The position numbers and the translations under genes are program-made. A model generated the notes under the pieces. It did no database searches, had not been told where the DNA came from, and saw nothing but the letters and a program-made list of their open reading frames with translations. Positions 1-8,100 of a DNA stretch of 58,430 bases are shown here, piece by piece. Numbering within the stretch: the stretch's first letter is position 1; each line of letters starts with the position of its first letter. Source of the DNA: CAYPHJ01 sp964410485 (lineage in GTDB: Bacteria > Desulfobacterota > Binatia > UBA9968); contig CAYPHJ010000016.1 of NCBI GenBank assembly GCA_964410485.1, positions 1-58,430 of the forward strand, written 5' to 3'.

Positions 1-58
1 TAAGTCTCTAGTTGTCCCAGCGAGGGACAGAACGCGAGCCGGCGGCGTGTCTTTGTTG

Positions 59-850
59 TCAACGGTCGTGGAGGATTTCAGCCCGTAGCTCGTCTTCCCA
101 TCCGCGGCTATTCCCCGCTTGCCAAGCGCAATCCAAGTCGCGGATTTCGCCTGACCGGGTGAACCGAGGCAATTCGGCGAGTGCTTTGACCAACACTGCT
201 TCGTTGCGCTCCCGGTCATGGGGCGGGCCGAACGTTCGGCCCACCGGGTGATCGACGAAAACGCCGCGAGGAGGCGCGACTTTGCACATGATATCGAGCG
301 CCGTTCCGATCACGAGTGTTGGAATACCCCGAGCTTCGATGACATGAGAAATGAGACCAACGGTCTCGTGACAAAAAGGTCAATATGGGACAAGGAGCGC
401 CAAATCCACTTCTAATTGTTTCAGCTCGCCAGCGATTGCAGGCGCGATGTCCTGTTCGATTTCGTTATGGCAGCGAAGCCCGCCCATGAAAGAGATGTGA
501 AAAGGCGAAACGAAGCCGATCATTCCACGTTGGGCCAACGCGGCCATGGCTGATCGTGGAAAGACCATCTCGGGATCCTGGCGCGGCACCCGACCGATAC
601 CGGAATGGTGATCGATGACGATGGCGCCGGCCAACGGATTGGAAGAAACCAGCCGGTAGCTCCGATCTTCTCGTGGCACGAAGGGCCTTTGATCTTCAAG
701 GCGTAGCGCCGCGCTCGACAAGAGCGCAACTCGCGATCGGTCCACAGGTTTTGTAATCGGACACCAGGCTGGACTCGATTGCGCTACCAAGACGCGCGGC
801 GGTTTGGGGGCTCCGGCTTGTGCCATGACCGGAAGATATTCGAATGCCAT
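59..850 (-). CDS. GrdB-family (glycine/betaine/sarcosine/D-proline reductase-like) selenoprotein with in-frame UGA
   Basis: Two same-frame stretches, 380-850 and 59-379, form one 263-residue protein if the TGA at 380-382 is read as selenocysteine at residue 157. The first half ends ...LALLVPY and the second resumes PFCHETVGLI, giving U157-P-F-C160-H, a UxxC redox motif. From family knowledge, cysteine-containing relatives of the selenoprotein B family carry CPxC at this place (LLVPVCPxC). The segment after the UGA (ending ...RGVFVDHPVGRTFGPP, then an acidic C-terminus) has no good start of its own and completes the same fold. The ATG at 850 follows GAGGAA at about 7 nt. A stem-loop fitting a bacterial SECIS lies 18 nt after the UGA. 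The exact substrate is unknown; the family is thiol/selenol-dependent reductases. The gene is divergent from the 2-hydroxyacid oxidase gene. Alternatives are a nonsense mutation or a sequencing error, which the hairpin and the Cys-aligned position make less likely. Confidence 0.82.
353..367 (-). promoter_or_regulatory. Candidate bacterial SECIS hairpin
   Basis: On the mRNA, GAGACC pairs perfectly with GGUCUC around a GUU loop. The loop starts 18 nt after the UGA. Established bSECIS features are a short stem with a small apical loop roughly 16-37 nt after the UGA and a G in the first loop positions; all are met. The hairpin lies inside the coding sequence, as bacterial SECIS elements do. Binding by SelB is inferred. 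Confidence 0.65.
380..382 (-). other. In-frame UGA, predicted selenocysteine codon
   Basis: The + strand reads tca, so the minus strand reads TGA. The frame is open for 156 codons before it and 106 codons after it. The codon sits where Cys homologues have the first Cys of a CxxC motif, and the second Cys is kept (C160). The frame finally closes at another TGA (59-61), where the protein is complete, so that one is read as the true stop. Confidence 0.8.
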
Positions 851-1089
851 TTACGAGTTCCTCGTGCCTGAAACATCTCTACTCCAGAAGCCGGCGTGCG
901 GTCAACTTGAAGGCTCCGGCGGTGTTTCTTCCAATGCGCTTCGTGATAATGTGCGCAAGATGAAAGGCCCCGAGTGCGTTCTTGCGCGGTTTGTCGCTCT
1001 GGGGATTGCAGGTTCGCTGCAGAAATTTCACGGCAAAGCGCACCTCGTTCGTGCCGGAGGATTAAGCCGAAGAAAAGGAGAGAAGTTGA

Positions 1090-2175
1090 ATGAGCCTGGG
1101 CCCACAACCGATCAATCTTTTTGAATTTGAGGCGATCGCCAGGGAGCGCCTGCCCAAACAGGAATACGACTACATTGCCGGTGGCGCAACCGATGAGATC
1201 AGCGTGGAAAGGAACTATCGCGCCTATAGGTCTTGGGCCTTGCGGCCGCGTGTGCTCACGGACGTAAGCGCTATAGATCTCTCGACCACGGTTCTCAAGA
1301 CGAAGGTTAGCTTGCCGGTGCTTTTTGCCCCTTGCGGAGCGCATCGCAGGGCACATCCGGAGGGAGAGATCGCCACATACCGGGCGGCCGCGGCTTGCGG
1401 GACGATTCTTGCAGTCAGCGCTAATTCGACGACTATGTTTGAAGATCTGTCCAAGGCGGCCAACGGCCATTTGTGGCTGCAGCTATATCCTTTCGGTGAC
1501 CGCGGTCTTACGAAGAGTTGGCTCGAGCGTGGGAAAGACACAGGTTATGAGGCGATCTGCGTCACGCTGGACGCTCAATGGCCCCCAAAAAGGGAACGTA
1601 ACATGCGCAATAATTATAAGGGAGATCGGGGCGTCAACTATCCAAGAGCAAGTTCCGGCGAGAGTTCAGAGGCCGATGCGGATGGAAGACCTTTGCGACG
1701 TGAAAGAAGAACAGACCCCGCCGCCACCTGGAAAGATCTGGAGTGGATTAAAGCGCAAACCGATTTGCCGGTAATCGCCAAGGGAATCATGACGGGCGAG
1801 GATGTCGAATTGTGCGCGGACGCCGGCGCTGATGCAGTTATTGTCTCGAACCATGGCGGCCGGCATCTGGACAACACGTTGGCGACGATTGAGGTTCTTG
1901 CCGAAGCTGTCAGTGCGGCGCGCGGGCGAGTGGAGATTCTTTTGGATGGCGGCATTCGGCGCGGCGCTGATGTGGTAAAGGCTTTGGCACTGGGAGCGCA
2001 GGCCGTGATGATCGGGCGTCCGCTCTTCTGGGGTTTGGCCGTTGGCGGCGAGCAGGGAGTGGTCCGGGTGCTGGAGATCCTGCGGGAGGAAATCGAGATC
2101 ACGATGGCGAAGTGCGGCAGGCCCAACATCGCGAGCATCGATTCCACCGTGTTGGTCAAGGCTCCACCGCTGTAG
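1090..2175 (+). CDS. FMN-dependent alpha-hydroxy-acid oxidase/dehydrogenase (LldD/glycolate oxidase family)
   Basis: 361 residues, the usual length for soluble family members that oxidise (S)-2-hydroxyacids such as lactate, glycolate or mandelate to 2-oxoacids. Recognisable parts are the N-terminal YDYIAGGA, W-L-Q-L-Y (Y133), K231 in LPVIAKGI, the active-site SNHGGRHLD with catalytic base H255 and R258, and the FMN phosphate-binding DGGIRRG (286-292) and MIGRP. Two family signatures are unusual: the flavin-contacting strand reads APCGAHRRAHPEGE instead of the common APTA.....HP.GE, and VTLDAQWPPKRER replaces the usual VTVDxPxxGxRxxD. This may mean a non-standard substrate. The start at 1090 has AGGAGA upstream with suitable spacing. 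It is divergent from the selenoprotein gene across 239 nt, and an SDR gene follows on the same strand. Confidence 0.9.
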   Translation: MSLGPQPINLFEFEAIARERLPKQEYDYIAGGATDEISVERNYRAYRSWALRPRVLTDVSAIDLSTTVLKTKVSLPVLFAPCGAHRRAHPEGEIATYRAAAACGTILAVSANSTTMFEDLSKAANGHLWLQLYPFGDRGLTKSWLERGKDTGYEAICVTLDAQWPPKRERNMRNNYKGDRGVNYPRASSGESSEADADGRPLRRERRTDPAATWKDLEWIKAQTDLPVIAKGIMTGEDVELCADAGADAVIVSNHGGRHLDNTLATIEVLAEAVSAARGRVEILLDGGIRRGADVVKALALGAQAVMIGRPLFWGLAVGGEQGVVRVLEILREEIEITMAKCGRPNIASIDSTVLVKAPPL

Positions 2176-2283
2176 AACACAGCGCGGCGAAGGGCAAACC
2201 AGAATATGTCTCGCGCAAAGCCGCTACCACGAACTCGGAGTATCTCCCGCAAAGCCGCAAAGGACGCCAAGGGAAAAAGAGAA

Positions 2284-2352
2284 TCCCCCGCTAACGTGGG
2301 GGAAAGTGGTTTGAACGGAGCGAAGCGGTTGAACGTCTTGAACGGTTTGAAC
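2284..2352. repeat. Composite intergenic element: C5/G5 hairpin followed by TTGAAC-type repeats
   Basis: CCCCC (2285-2289) pairs with GGGGG (2298-2302), with an inner GC/GT pair and a TAAC loop. Immediately after come TTGAAC units separated by short spacers, including GAAGCGGTTGAACG. A related composite occurs at 57027-57106. The rest of the gap 2176-2506 shows no gene. Confidence 0.6.
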
Positions 2353-2506
2353 TTTATCCTTCTTTAGGCAAAGGCTACCAGCGAAACTTGCCGAAAGCCG
2401 CGAAAGTTCTCAAGCATGGGAGTGCAGAGAAGCCGATGTCTTGCGTGCCTAGCGTCTTGAGGAACGTACTTCCAGGAAAATTCTTACGGCATAAAAGGGA
2501 GAAACG

Positions 2507-3295
2507 ATGGACTTGGGATTGAACGGAAAGGTTGCCATCGTAACGGGTTCGAGCGACGGGATCGGCTATGCAACCGCCCACGCCCTGGGGCAAGAAGGGG
2601 TGCGCGTTGTTGTCTGCGCCAGACGCGAATCTCTGCTCGCAGAGGCAAGAGAGAAAATCGCGCAGGAGACCGGGGCTGAAGTGCTCGGAGTGCCATGCGA
2701 TGTGCAACAGCTTGCCGACGTCCAACGACTGGTGAAGGAGACCATCCAAAGGTTTGGTGCCATCCACATACTGGTCAACAATGCGGGGAGTGTTCCGAGT
2801 ATCCAGTTCGCCGAAGTGGATGATGCGGAGTGGCATCGGATGTTGGAGGGCAAGCTCCTCAACTACATTCGCGTGACGCGCGCGGTCATGCCGCACATGC
2901 GCCAGGCCGGCTGGGGACGAATCATCAATATTGCGGGAAGCGCCGGGCGTCAGCCAAGTAGTTCGGGAATGGCAGTCGGTCTGAACAACGCTGCAGTGAT
3001 CAACTGGACGAAATCGCTGTCGCTTTTGTATGCGCCGGACGGCATTTTGGTCAACGCGCTCGCTCCCGGTTCTATTGAGACACCGAGGCAGATTCGAAAC
3101 CGTCAGCGCGAGGCAGAGGTACGTGGGATGGATTTCACGGAACTACAAAAAACCCGCGCACGCGACATCCCGCTCAAGCGTCTTGGTCGCCCCGAGGAGG
3201 TTGCCAGGGTGGTGGTCTTCCTGGCATCGGAGCAGTCGAGTTACATGACAGGATCCTGTCTAATGGTGGATGGTGGCGCCACTCGCGGGATTTGA
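2507..3295 (+). CDS. SDR-family protein lacking the canonical YxxxK pair
   Basis: 262 residues with a classical Rossmann start: cofactor loop TGSSDGIG (13-20), D65 after the third strand, NNAG (91-94) and catalytic-position Ser S145 in NIAGSAG. The C-terminal motifs PGSIETP and G(S)CLMVDGGATRG are normal for classical SDRs. The active-site helix, however, reads GMAVGLNNAAVINWTKS, so the positions of Tyr and Lys in YxxxK are V157 and N161. Some SDRs keep an NNAA helix here with a displaced Tyr, but no Tyr lies in this stretch (148-170). It may be a non-canonical dehydrogenase or a binding-only paralogue. The start follows GGGAGAAACG. The C-terminus converges with the CmcJ-like gene 14 nt away. 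Substrate unknown. Confidence 0.85.
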   Translation: MDLGLNGKVAIVTGSSDGIGYATAHALGQEGVRVVVCARRESLLAEAREKIAQETGAEVLGVPCDVQQLADVQRLVKETIQRFGAIHILVNNAGSVPSIQFAEVDDAEWHRMLEGKLLNYIRVTRAVMPHMRQAGWGRIINIAGSAGRQPSSSGMAVGLNNAAVINWTKSLSLLYAPDGILVNALAPGSIETPRQIRNRQREAEVRGMDFTELQKTRARDIPLKRLGRPEEVARVVVFLASEQSSYMTGSCLMVDGGATRGI

Positions 3296-3309
3296 CGACG
3301 ACGTTTTTT

Positions 3310-4122
3310 CTAGGCTGCGAAAAATGCAAAGGCCCTTACTTCAATGCTCTGACGTGGCCGGGCATTTGCGGGAGCCGTTGGGTCGTCAAACGAAGTGTGG
3401 GGAGTGAACCGGGCCCGTCCGTCCTTCGCCGAATCATAGACCTTAAATACCAGCGCCTCGTCGCGGCGCATTTCCGGAAAGTAGAACCAGCGGTGATCGG
3501 GGCTGTGTTTCAGTCGGTATGTTTGTCCAACGCGATGCGGATAGCGTCGTTCGGCCAGGAGAAAATCTGCCATCGCGATGCTTCCGGCGTCGGCAATAGC
3601 GAGAGGGTTTGCCTGGATCGGTTGATTGATTGCCCGCCAGACCTGGACAATGGCGAAGCGGCGGGAGAGCAATGCAGGGGCCTCGTCCGGGAGAATCTCG
3701 CGGACCCGCTGCGGTCCGGACCATTCCGTGTAATCATTGTGAGCCGAGAGCACCGGCTCGCGGATCAGCTTCAACTCCCGCTCCGTCTCATCGCCCGAGC
3801 GCAGGGTGTGATCGAAGACGACTACGCGCGCAGCCCCTGTCAACTGCTCTATCAGCCTCTCGACCTCGGGATAGTAGATCGAGGTCAACTCACCGGCATC
3901 GAAAAAGTTGCCGACCCGTGTTCTGTGCTCGACAAAAACAAAGCCTTGCTTGTCCAGTGAAAACTCAGCTGTAAACCGCCGGCCGTTACGAAGTTCTACC
4001 CGCTTGAGTTCGTGGGTGCCTGTCCTGCGGCGCCGAATGTTGTTCGGGCCAAAGGTCTCGTTCACTAGCTTCTCACCGATGTCCACGGTGTAGGGAAGAT
4101 CAACAAACAGCGCCTCAGTCAT
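3310..4122 (-). CDS. CmcJ/NvfI-family oxidoreductase
   Basis: 270 residues. The pattern resembles CmcJ/NvfI and fungal AsaB-like proteins, a family linked to hydroxylation or oxidation and probably using a non-haem iron double-stranded beta-helix. Visible family marks are the SAHNDYTEW segment (H128-x-D130, a plausible metal-binding HxD), FAIVQVWRAI, the WFYFPEM strand with VFKVYDS, and RFTPHTSFDDP with H242 as a possible distal ligand. The C-terminus REVRAFAFF-like (IEVRAFAFFAA) is also typical. ATG at 4122 is preceded by GAGG at 8 nt. Substrate and cosubstrate are not evident. It is transcribed towards the SDR gene and stands alone. Confidence 0.75.
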   Translation of the reverse strand: MTEALFVDLPYTVDIGEKLVNETFGPNNIRRRRTGTHELKRVELRNGRRFTAEFSLDKQGFVFVEHRTRVGNFFDAGELTSIYYPEVERLIEQLTGAARVVVFDHTLRSGDETERELKLIREPVLSAHNDYTEWSGPQRVREILPDEAPALLSRRFAIVQVWRAINQPIQANPLAIADAGSIAMADFLLAERRYPHRVGQTYRLKHSPDHRWFYFPEMRRDEALVFKVYDSAKDGRARFTPHTSFDDPTAPANARPRQSIEVRAFAFFAA

Positions 4123-4464
4123 ATGTACACCTCACCTGCCCAAAGAAAAACTATCATCGGACGCGGTGTCATGGCAACATGCGCACGCGGCCCGGTGCAA
4201 GGGTGGGGCGTCCAAACATAAAGCTACCCTAGGTTGGATGGCGAGCCGGGCGATATCTTTGGTCGAATGTATTCAGCTGCGGCACTTTATAGGATGTGCT
4301 ATCTGTAGGGGCCGGATTGTCCACAATGGAGCAAGTGGCATCGAGCGATAAGCCTCCTCCAGTCCGGTAGAAGGCCTGGTCCGCTGGGCGCGGAATTTTA
4401 AATCGCAGATTTCAGATTCACAAAGGCGGAGCACGCACAGTAGATCCGCTGACACTCCGAGTTG
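4123..4464. other. Non-coding stretch with a low-complexity segment
   Basis: No convincing gene is seen. Around 4391-4420 there is an AT-rich segment (AAATCGCAGATTTCAGATT) of the same low-complexity style as the other intergenic repeats in this window. The 5' part should hold the promoter of the CmcJ-like gene, but no clear -35/-10 pair was recognised. Confidence 0.4.
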
Positions 4465-4929
4465 CTAAGCCAGTCGGCGAGCACTGCTGCGCCCAAGGAG
4501 AAACGCACATTTGGTGATGCGACCAAGCGCCGCGTATGCTTCGTGGTCACTAATGGCGTCGTCCAGCTCCCTGGCTCCAAGCGTGATGAGATGTTTAATC
4601 AGCGATTGATCGTCCTCACTGGCCAGATCTGAGAGGGGTACATCCATCATAGTGTGAACCTCGCCAAACTCATACGCGGTGGGCTGGATGTGCTTTGAGT
4701 CATCTTGCGGCACCGGCTCGGCGGTACCGGTGACCTCTCTCAACAGGCGCGTCGTTCTCAGTTGCTGATGGGCGTAGGCCAACGCCTCTTCGTAAGTCTT
4801 CCCGAAAGCGTCACAACCAGTGGCCGCGTTCTCGCAACGCCAATAGCTCACGCCACGAAAACACACGTGGAAAACTTGTGCGCCGCATACGCAGGGGTGT
4901 TCCTCTCTTACGTCCGGTTCGATGTTCAT
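4465..4929 (-). CDS. Hypothetical protein with an N-terminal Cys-rich (zinc-ribbon-like) segment
   Basis: 154 residues from the ATG at 4929, preferred over an upstream start because GAGG lies 9 nt before it. The first third contains CVCG, then CFRG, WRCEN and TGCD, five to six cysteines spaced like a small metal-binding ribbon. TYEEALAYA follows, a phrase also seen in HicB-like and other small regulatory domains. The C-terminal half is predicted helical (SLIKHLITLGARELDDAISDHEAYAALGRI). No known family was recognised. It stands alone between the CmcJ-like gene and the histidine kinase. Confidence reflects uncertainty that it is expressed. Confidence 0.5.
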   Translation of the reverse strand: MNIEPDVREEHPCVCGAQVFHVCFRGVSYWRCENAATGCDAFGKTYEEALAYAHQQLRTTRLLREVTGTAEPVPQDDSKHIQPTAYEFGEVHTMMDVPLSDLASEDDQSLIKHLITLGARELDDAISDHEAYAALGRITKCAFLLGRSSARRLA

Positions 4930-5065
4930 GGCGAGAAACCTCAGAGTGAGTTTAACTGGGGAGTAAAGCAATCACGATGCCATGCACGAGGCTGTCTCGG
5001 AACGGACGCTTAAGGGCAAAAACCGCTTGTGTGGTGCAGGCGGGATGTCTATTCTTCTCGCGTGA

Positions 5066-5106
5066 GTGTCACAAAATGTCATTCATGTGACAGCACGGGG
5101 TGACAC
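5066..5106. repeat. Inverted repeat GTGTCAC...GTGACAC
   Basis: GTGTCAC (5066-5072) is complementary to GTGACAC (5100-5106), with a further GTGACA at 5087-5092. It lies downstream of the kinase stop and upstream of nothing on the + strand. There is no T tract, so it is not called a terminator. Confidence 0.35.
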
Positions 5107-5193
5107 AGTTAGGTGCTTTGTAAATATCAAGGCCATGACCCTTCCAGACAGGCGTTGGATTACAGCGTGCCGCGCTTTCCCTGGCTGCATCCA

Positions 5194-8100
5194 TTATCCG
5201 GGCCGGAAGCGAGCATTTTCCTCAAGCGCTGGTGGCTCGTGGTCGCCCGTCGGCGAACGGCTTAATTGCTTGGTGGCGTCTATCGCCGTTCCAACCTTTC
5301 TTAGAACATCATCCAACTGGTACGGCTTTGTAATAGTCGTCAATTCCCCGTGTTCAGAAAAGACCTCGGCGTCTTCCGTCATGTAGCCGGTGGCAAGAAT
5401 GACCCTCACTGCGGGATTGATGTTTTTGATCTTCCTGAGGACTTCGCACCCATTTAGCTTGGGAAGGCCGAGGTCCAAAATGACCAGTGCGATGTCGTTT
5501 TTGCGTTTCAGGTAAGTTTCGACCGCTTCAAGCCCGTCAAGAGCGGCAATGACGCGGTAGCCATGGCTCGCCAAAAATGTCTGCATCAGTTCGACTTGTT
5601 TGACCTCGTCTTCCACCAAGAGAATGGTTTCTGCATTTCCCACCGAGATGTGCTCTTCGTCATTCGCCGCTGTATCACCTTCCACAATTGGTTCCTGTGC
5701 AAGCGGTAGATAGACTTGGAACGTCGAACCCTGCTCGGGCGCGCTGATTACGTCGATAAAACCCGCGTGATTGGCAACAATGCCATAAACCACTGAAAGT
5801 CCTAAACCGGTGCCATGGCCGATGTCTTTGGTCGTGAAAAACGGGTCAAAAATACGATTGATCAAGCCCGGCGGGATGCCCGCACCCGTGTCGGAAACGG
5901 AGATCAAAGCATAGCGCTGGTCGTGGCGCGCTTCTTTGAAACGACCGGACAGTTCACTTCCCAAGACAAACCCTGTGGTTAGCTCGAGCTTGCCGCCCTG
6001 AGGCATTGCGTCACGCGCATTGACGCAAAGGTTGAGCAGCGCCTGGCTCAATTGGTTGCGGTCGGCCAACACCGTATGAACACCTGGATTCAGGTGGATT
6101 GAAGTCTGTATTTCTTTCGGAAAAGTCTCGCGCAGAATCACATACAGTTTTTCGAGAACCTCCTTCAGGTCCAGCGGTTCAATCTTGTTGCCGGTCTTTC
6201 TGACGAACGAAAGGAGCTGCCGTACCAGGGAGGCGCCGCGATTTATGGTCTCATGAATGACCTCCGCAGATTTTGCCAGCTGTATCGGATCAGACCCGGC
6301 GCGCTTGATCAGCTCCGTGTAGCCGCCAATAATATTGAGAATATTATTGAAATCATGCGCAACACCGCCCGCAAGGGTTCCCACACTTTCCAGTTTTTGC
6401 GCTTGCAGCAGTTCTTCCTGCAGTTTCTCTCGCTCGCTTATGGAGCGAAGCAGATCCCGCGTGCGCAGGTTAACGCGTTCTTCCAGTTCGAGATTCAAGC
6501 GCTGCAGTTCCTCTTCCGCCCTTTTGCGCTCGATGCCAAATGCGAGCTGGCTGGCAATGGCCTGGCTCAACTGCACTTCCTCGGCAGTAAAAGCGTGCGG
6601 CGCATTGTAATAGACCATGAACTTCCCCACGAGCTTGCCGCTATAGAGCAGTGGAATAAACGCAAACGCGCCGATGCCCTCTCTCTGAATGACGCCGCGG
6701 AGAGCTTCTTCGAGCGGGATGCTGCCAATATTGTCGACACAAACTGGCTGAGGATTGAGCTCTCCGGGCGACCACGGGGTGTGGCCTTCAACCGCCTTGC
6801 GGTAGGTGTCGGACAGCCCGCGCCAGACCTTAAAGCGCATCACGTTGGCCTCATCCAGCAGGAGAATCGATGCCCGCTCGGCGCCGAGTCCCGTAATCAG
6901 CGTATCGAGAGCGCTTTGATAGATTTCAGCCACCGAAGTGGCGCGATTGAGACGGTTTACGAGCTCGTAAAGCGTTTGCTGTTGATGCGCTCGCTCGCGC
7001 AGCTGGCGCTCTGCCAACTTACGGCCGCTTATGTCGCGCGCTATTTTCGATATCCCAATGATGCGTCCAGTCGCATCCTTGACCGGTGATATGGTCAGCG
7101 ACACAGCAACCAACTGGCCGTTTTTCCCAACCCGCACGGTTTCGTACGTTTCCAACCGCTCACCTCGGCGTAAGGCGGAAAGAATGCTCAATTCCTCGTC
7201 GCGCTTTTCGGGCGGAATAATGCGCGTGATGGGCTGGCCCAGCATTTCCTGGGCTGTGTGCCCAAAAAGCCGTTCCGCGCCGGCATTCCAGCTCGTGATG
7301 ATGCCGTCGAGATCTTTGCTGATAATGGCATCTGCGGACGATTCTACGACGGCCGCCAACCTGGCGCGTGCCTCTTCGGCCCGCTTCAACTCTGTAACAT
7401 CCCGCGTAAAGCAACGGGTATGGATAAACTGCCCACCCTTCCTATAAACGTTGGAGTCAATCAGCACGTCGCGGATTGACCCGTCCTTGCAGCGCATCCG
7501 AGCCGGATACTCCTCGAGGGATTCGCCAGCCAACAGGCGCCGCAAAATGGTTTGGATGTTTTCGGAACCAACATGAAACTCCGCAATATGATGACCGATG
7601 TATTCCTCTTCCGAATATCCCAGCATTCTCAATTCAGCGCGGTTCACCCGCAGGATGATTCCGTCGGGCCCGACCCAATGAAGCGGCAATGAGGCGTTGT
7701 CGAAAAAGTCGGCCAGTTCTTTTTGGCTCTCGCTCAGGGATTCTTGGGCGCGCTTCTGTTCTGTAATGTCGTCGGCGATTCCGGCGACGCGATAGACCCG
7801 CCCTGTTTCATCGCGGATGGGAAACCCGCGATCGCGAACCCACCGGATGGATTGGTCGGCCCTTATCACACGGTATTCAGTGTCCGTGGTCTCACCACGC
7901 ATCTGCCGTTGCATGGTTTGAACAACCAGCTCGCGGTCCTCCGGGTGAATACTTTCAATGAAGGAAGCGGGAGTGTCGTACAGGCTCTTGCATGTCCGTC
8001 CCCAGATGCGTTCGTATGCCGGGCTGATGTACAGCATCTCGGGTTTGCGCTGGTCGGCCATCCAGAACACTTGCTGGAGGTTTTCCGTTAACTGCCGGAA

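Noticed and set aside
59..61. A second TGA in the selenoprotein frame as another Sec codon
   Set aside because: The protein is complete there; the next 17 codons look non-coding and end in TAG.
804..1124. 106-codon + strand frame before the oxidase
   Set aside because: No recognisable features; overlaps the selenoprotein and oxidase genes.
784..1470. 228-codon minus-strand frame over the oxidase start
   Set aside because: It overlaps two well-supported genes and shows no family resemblance.
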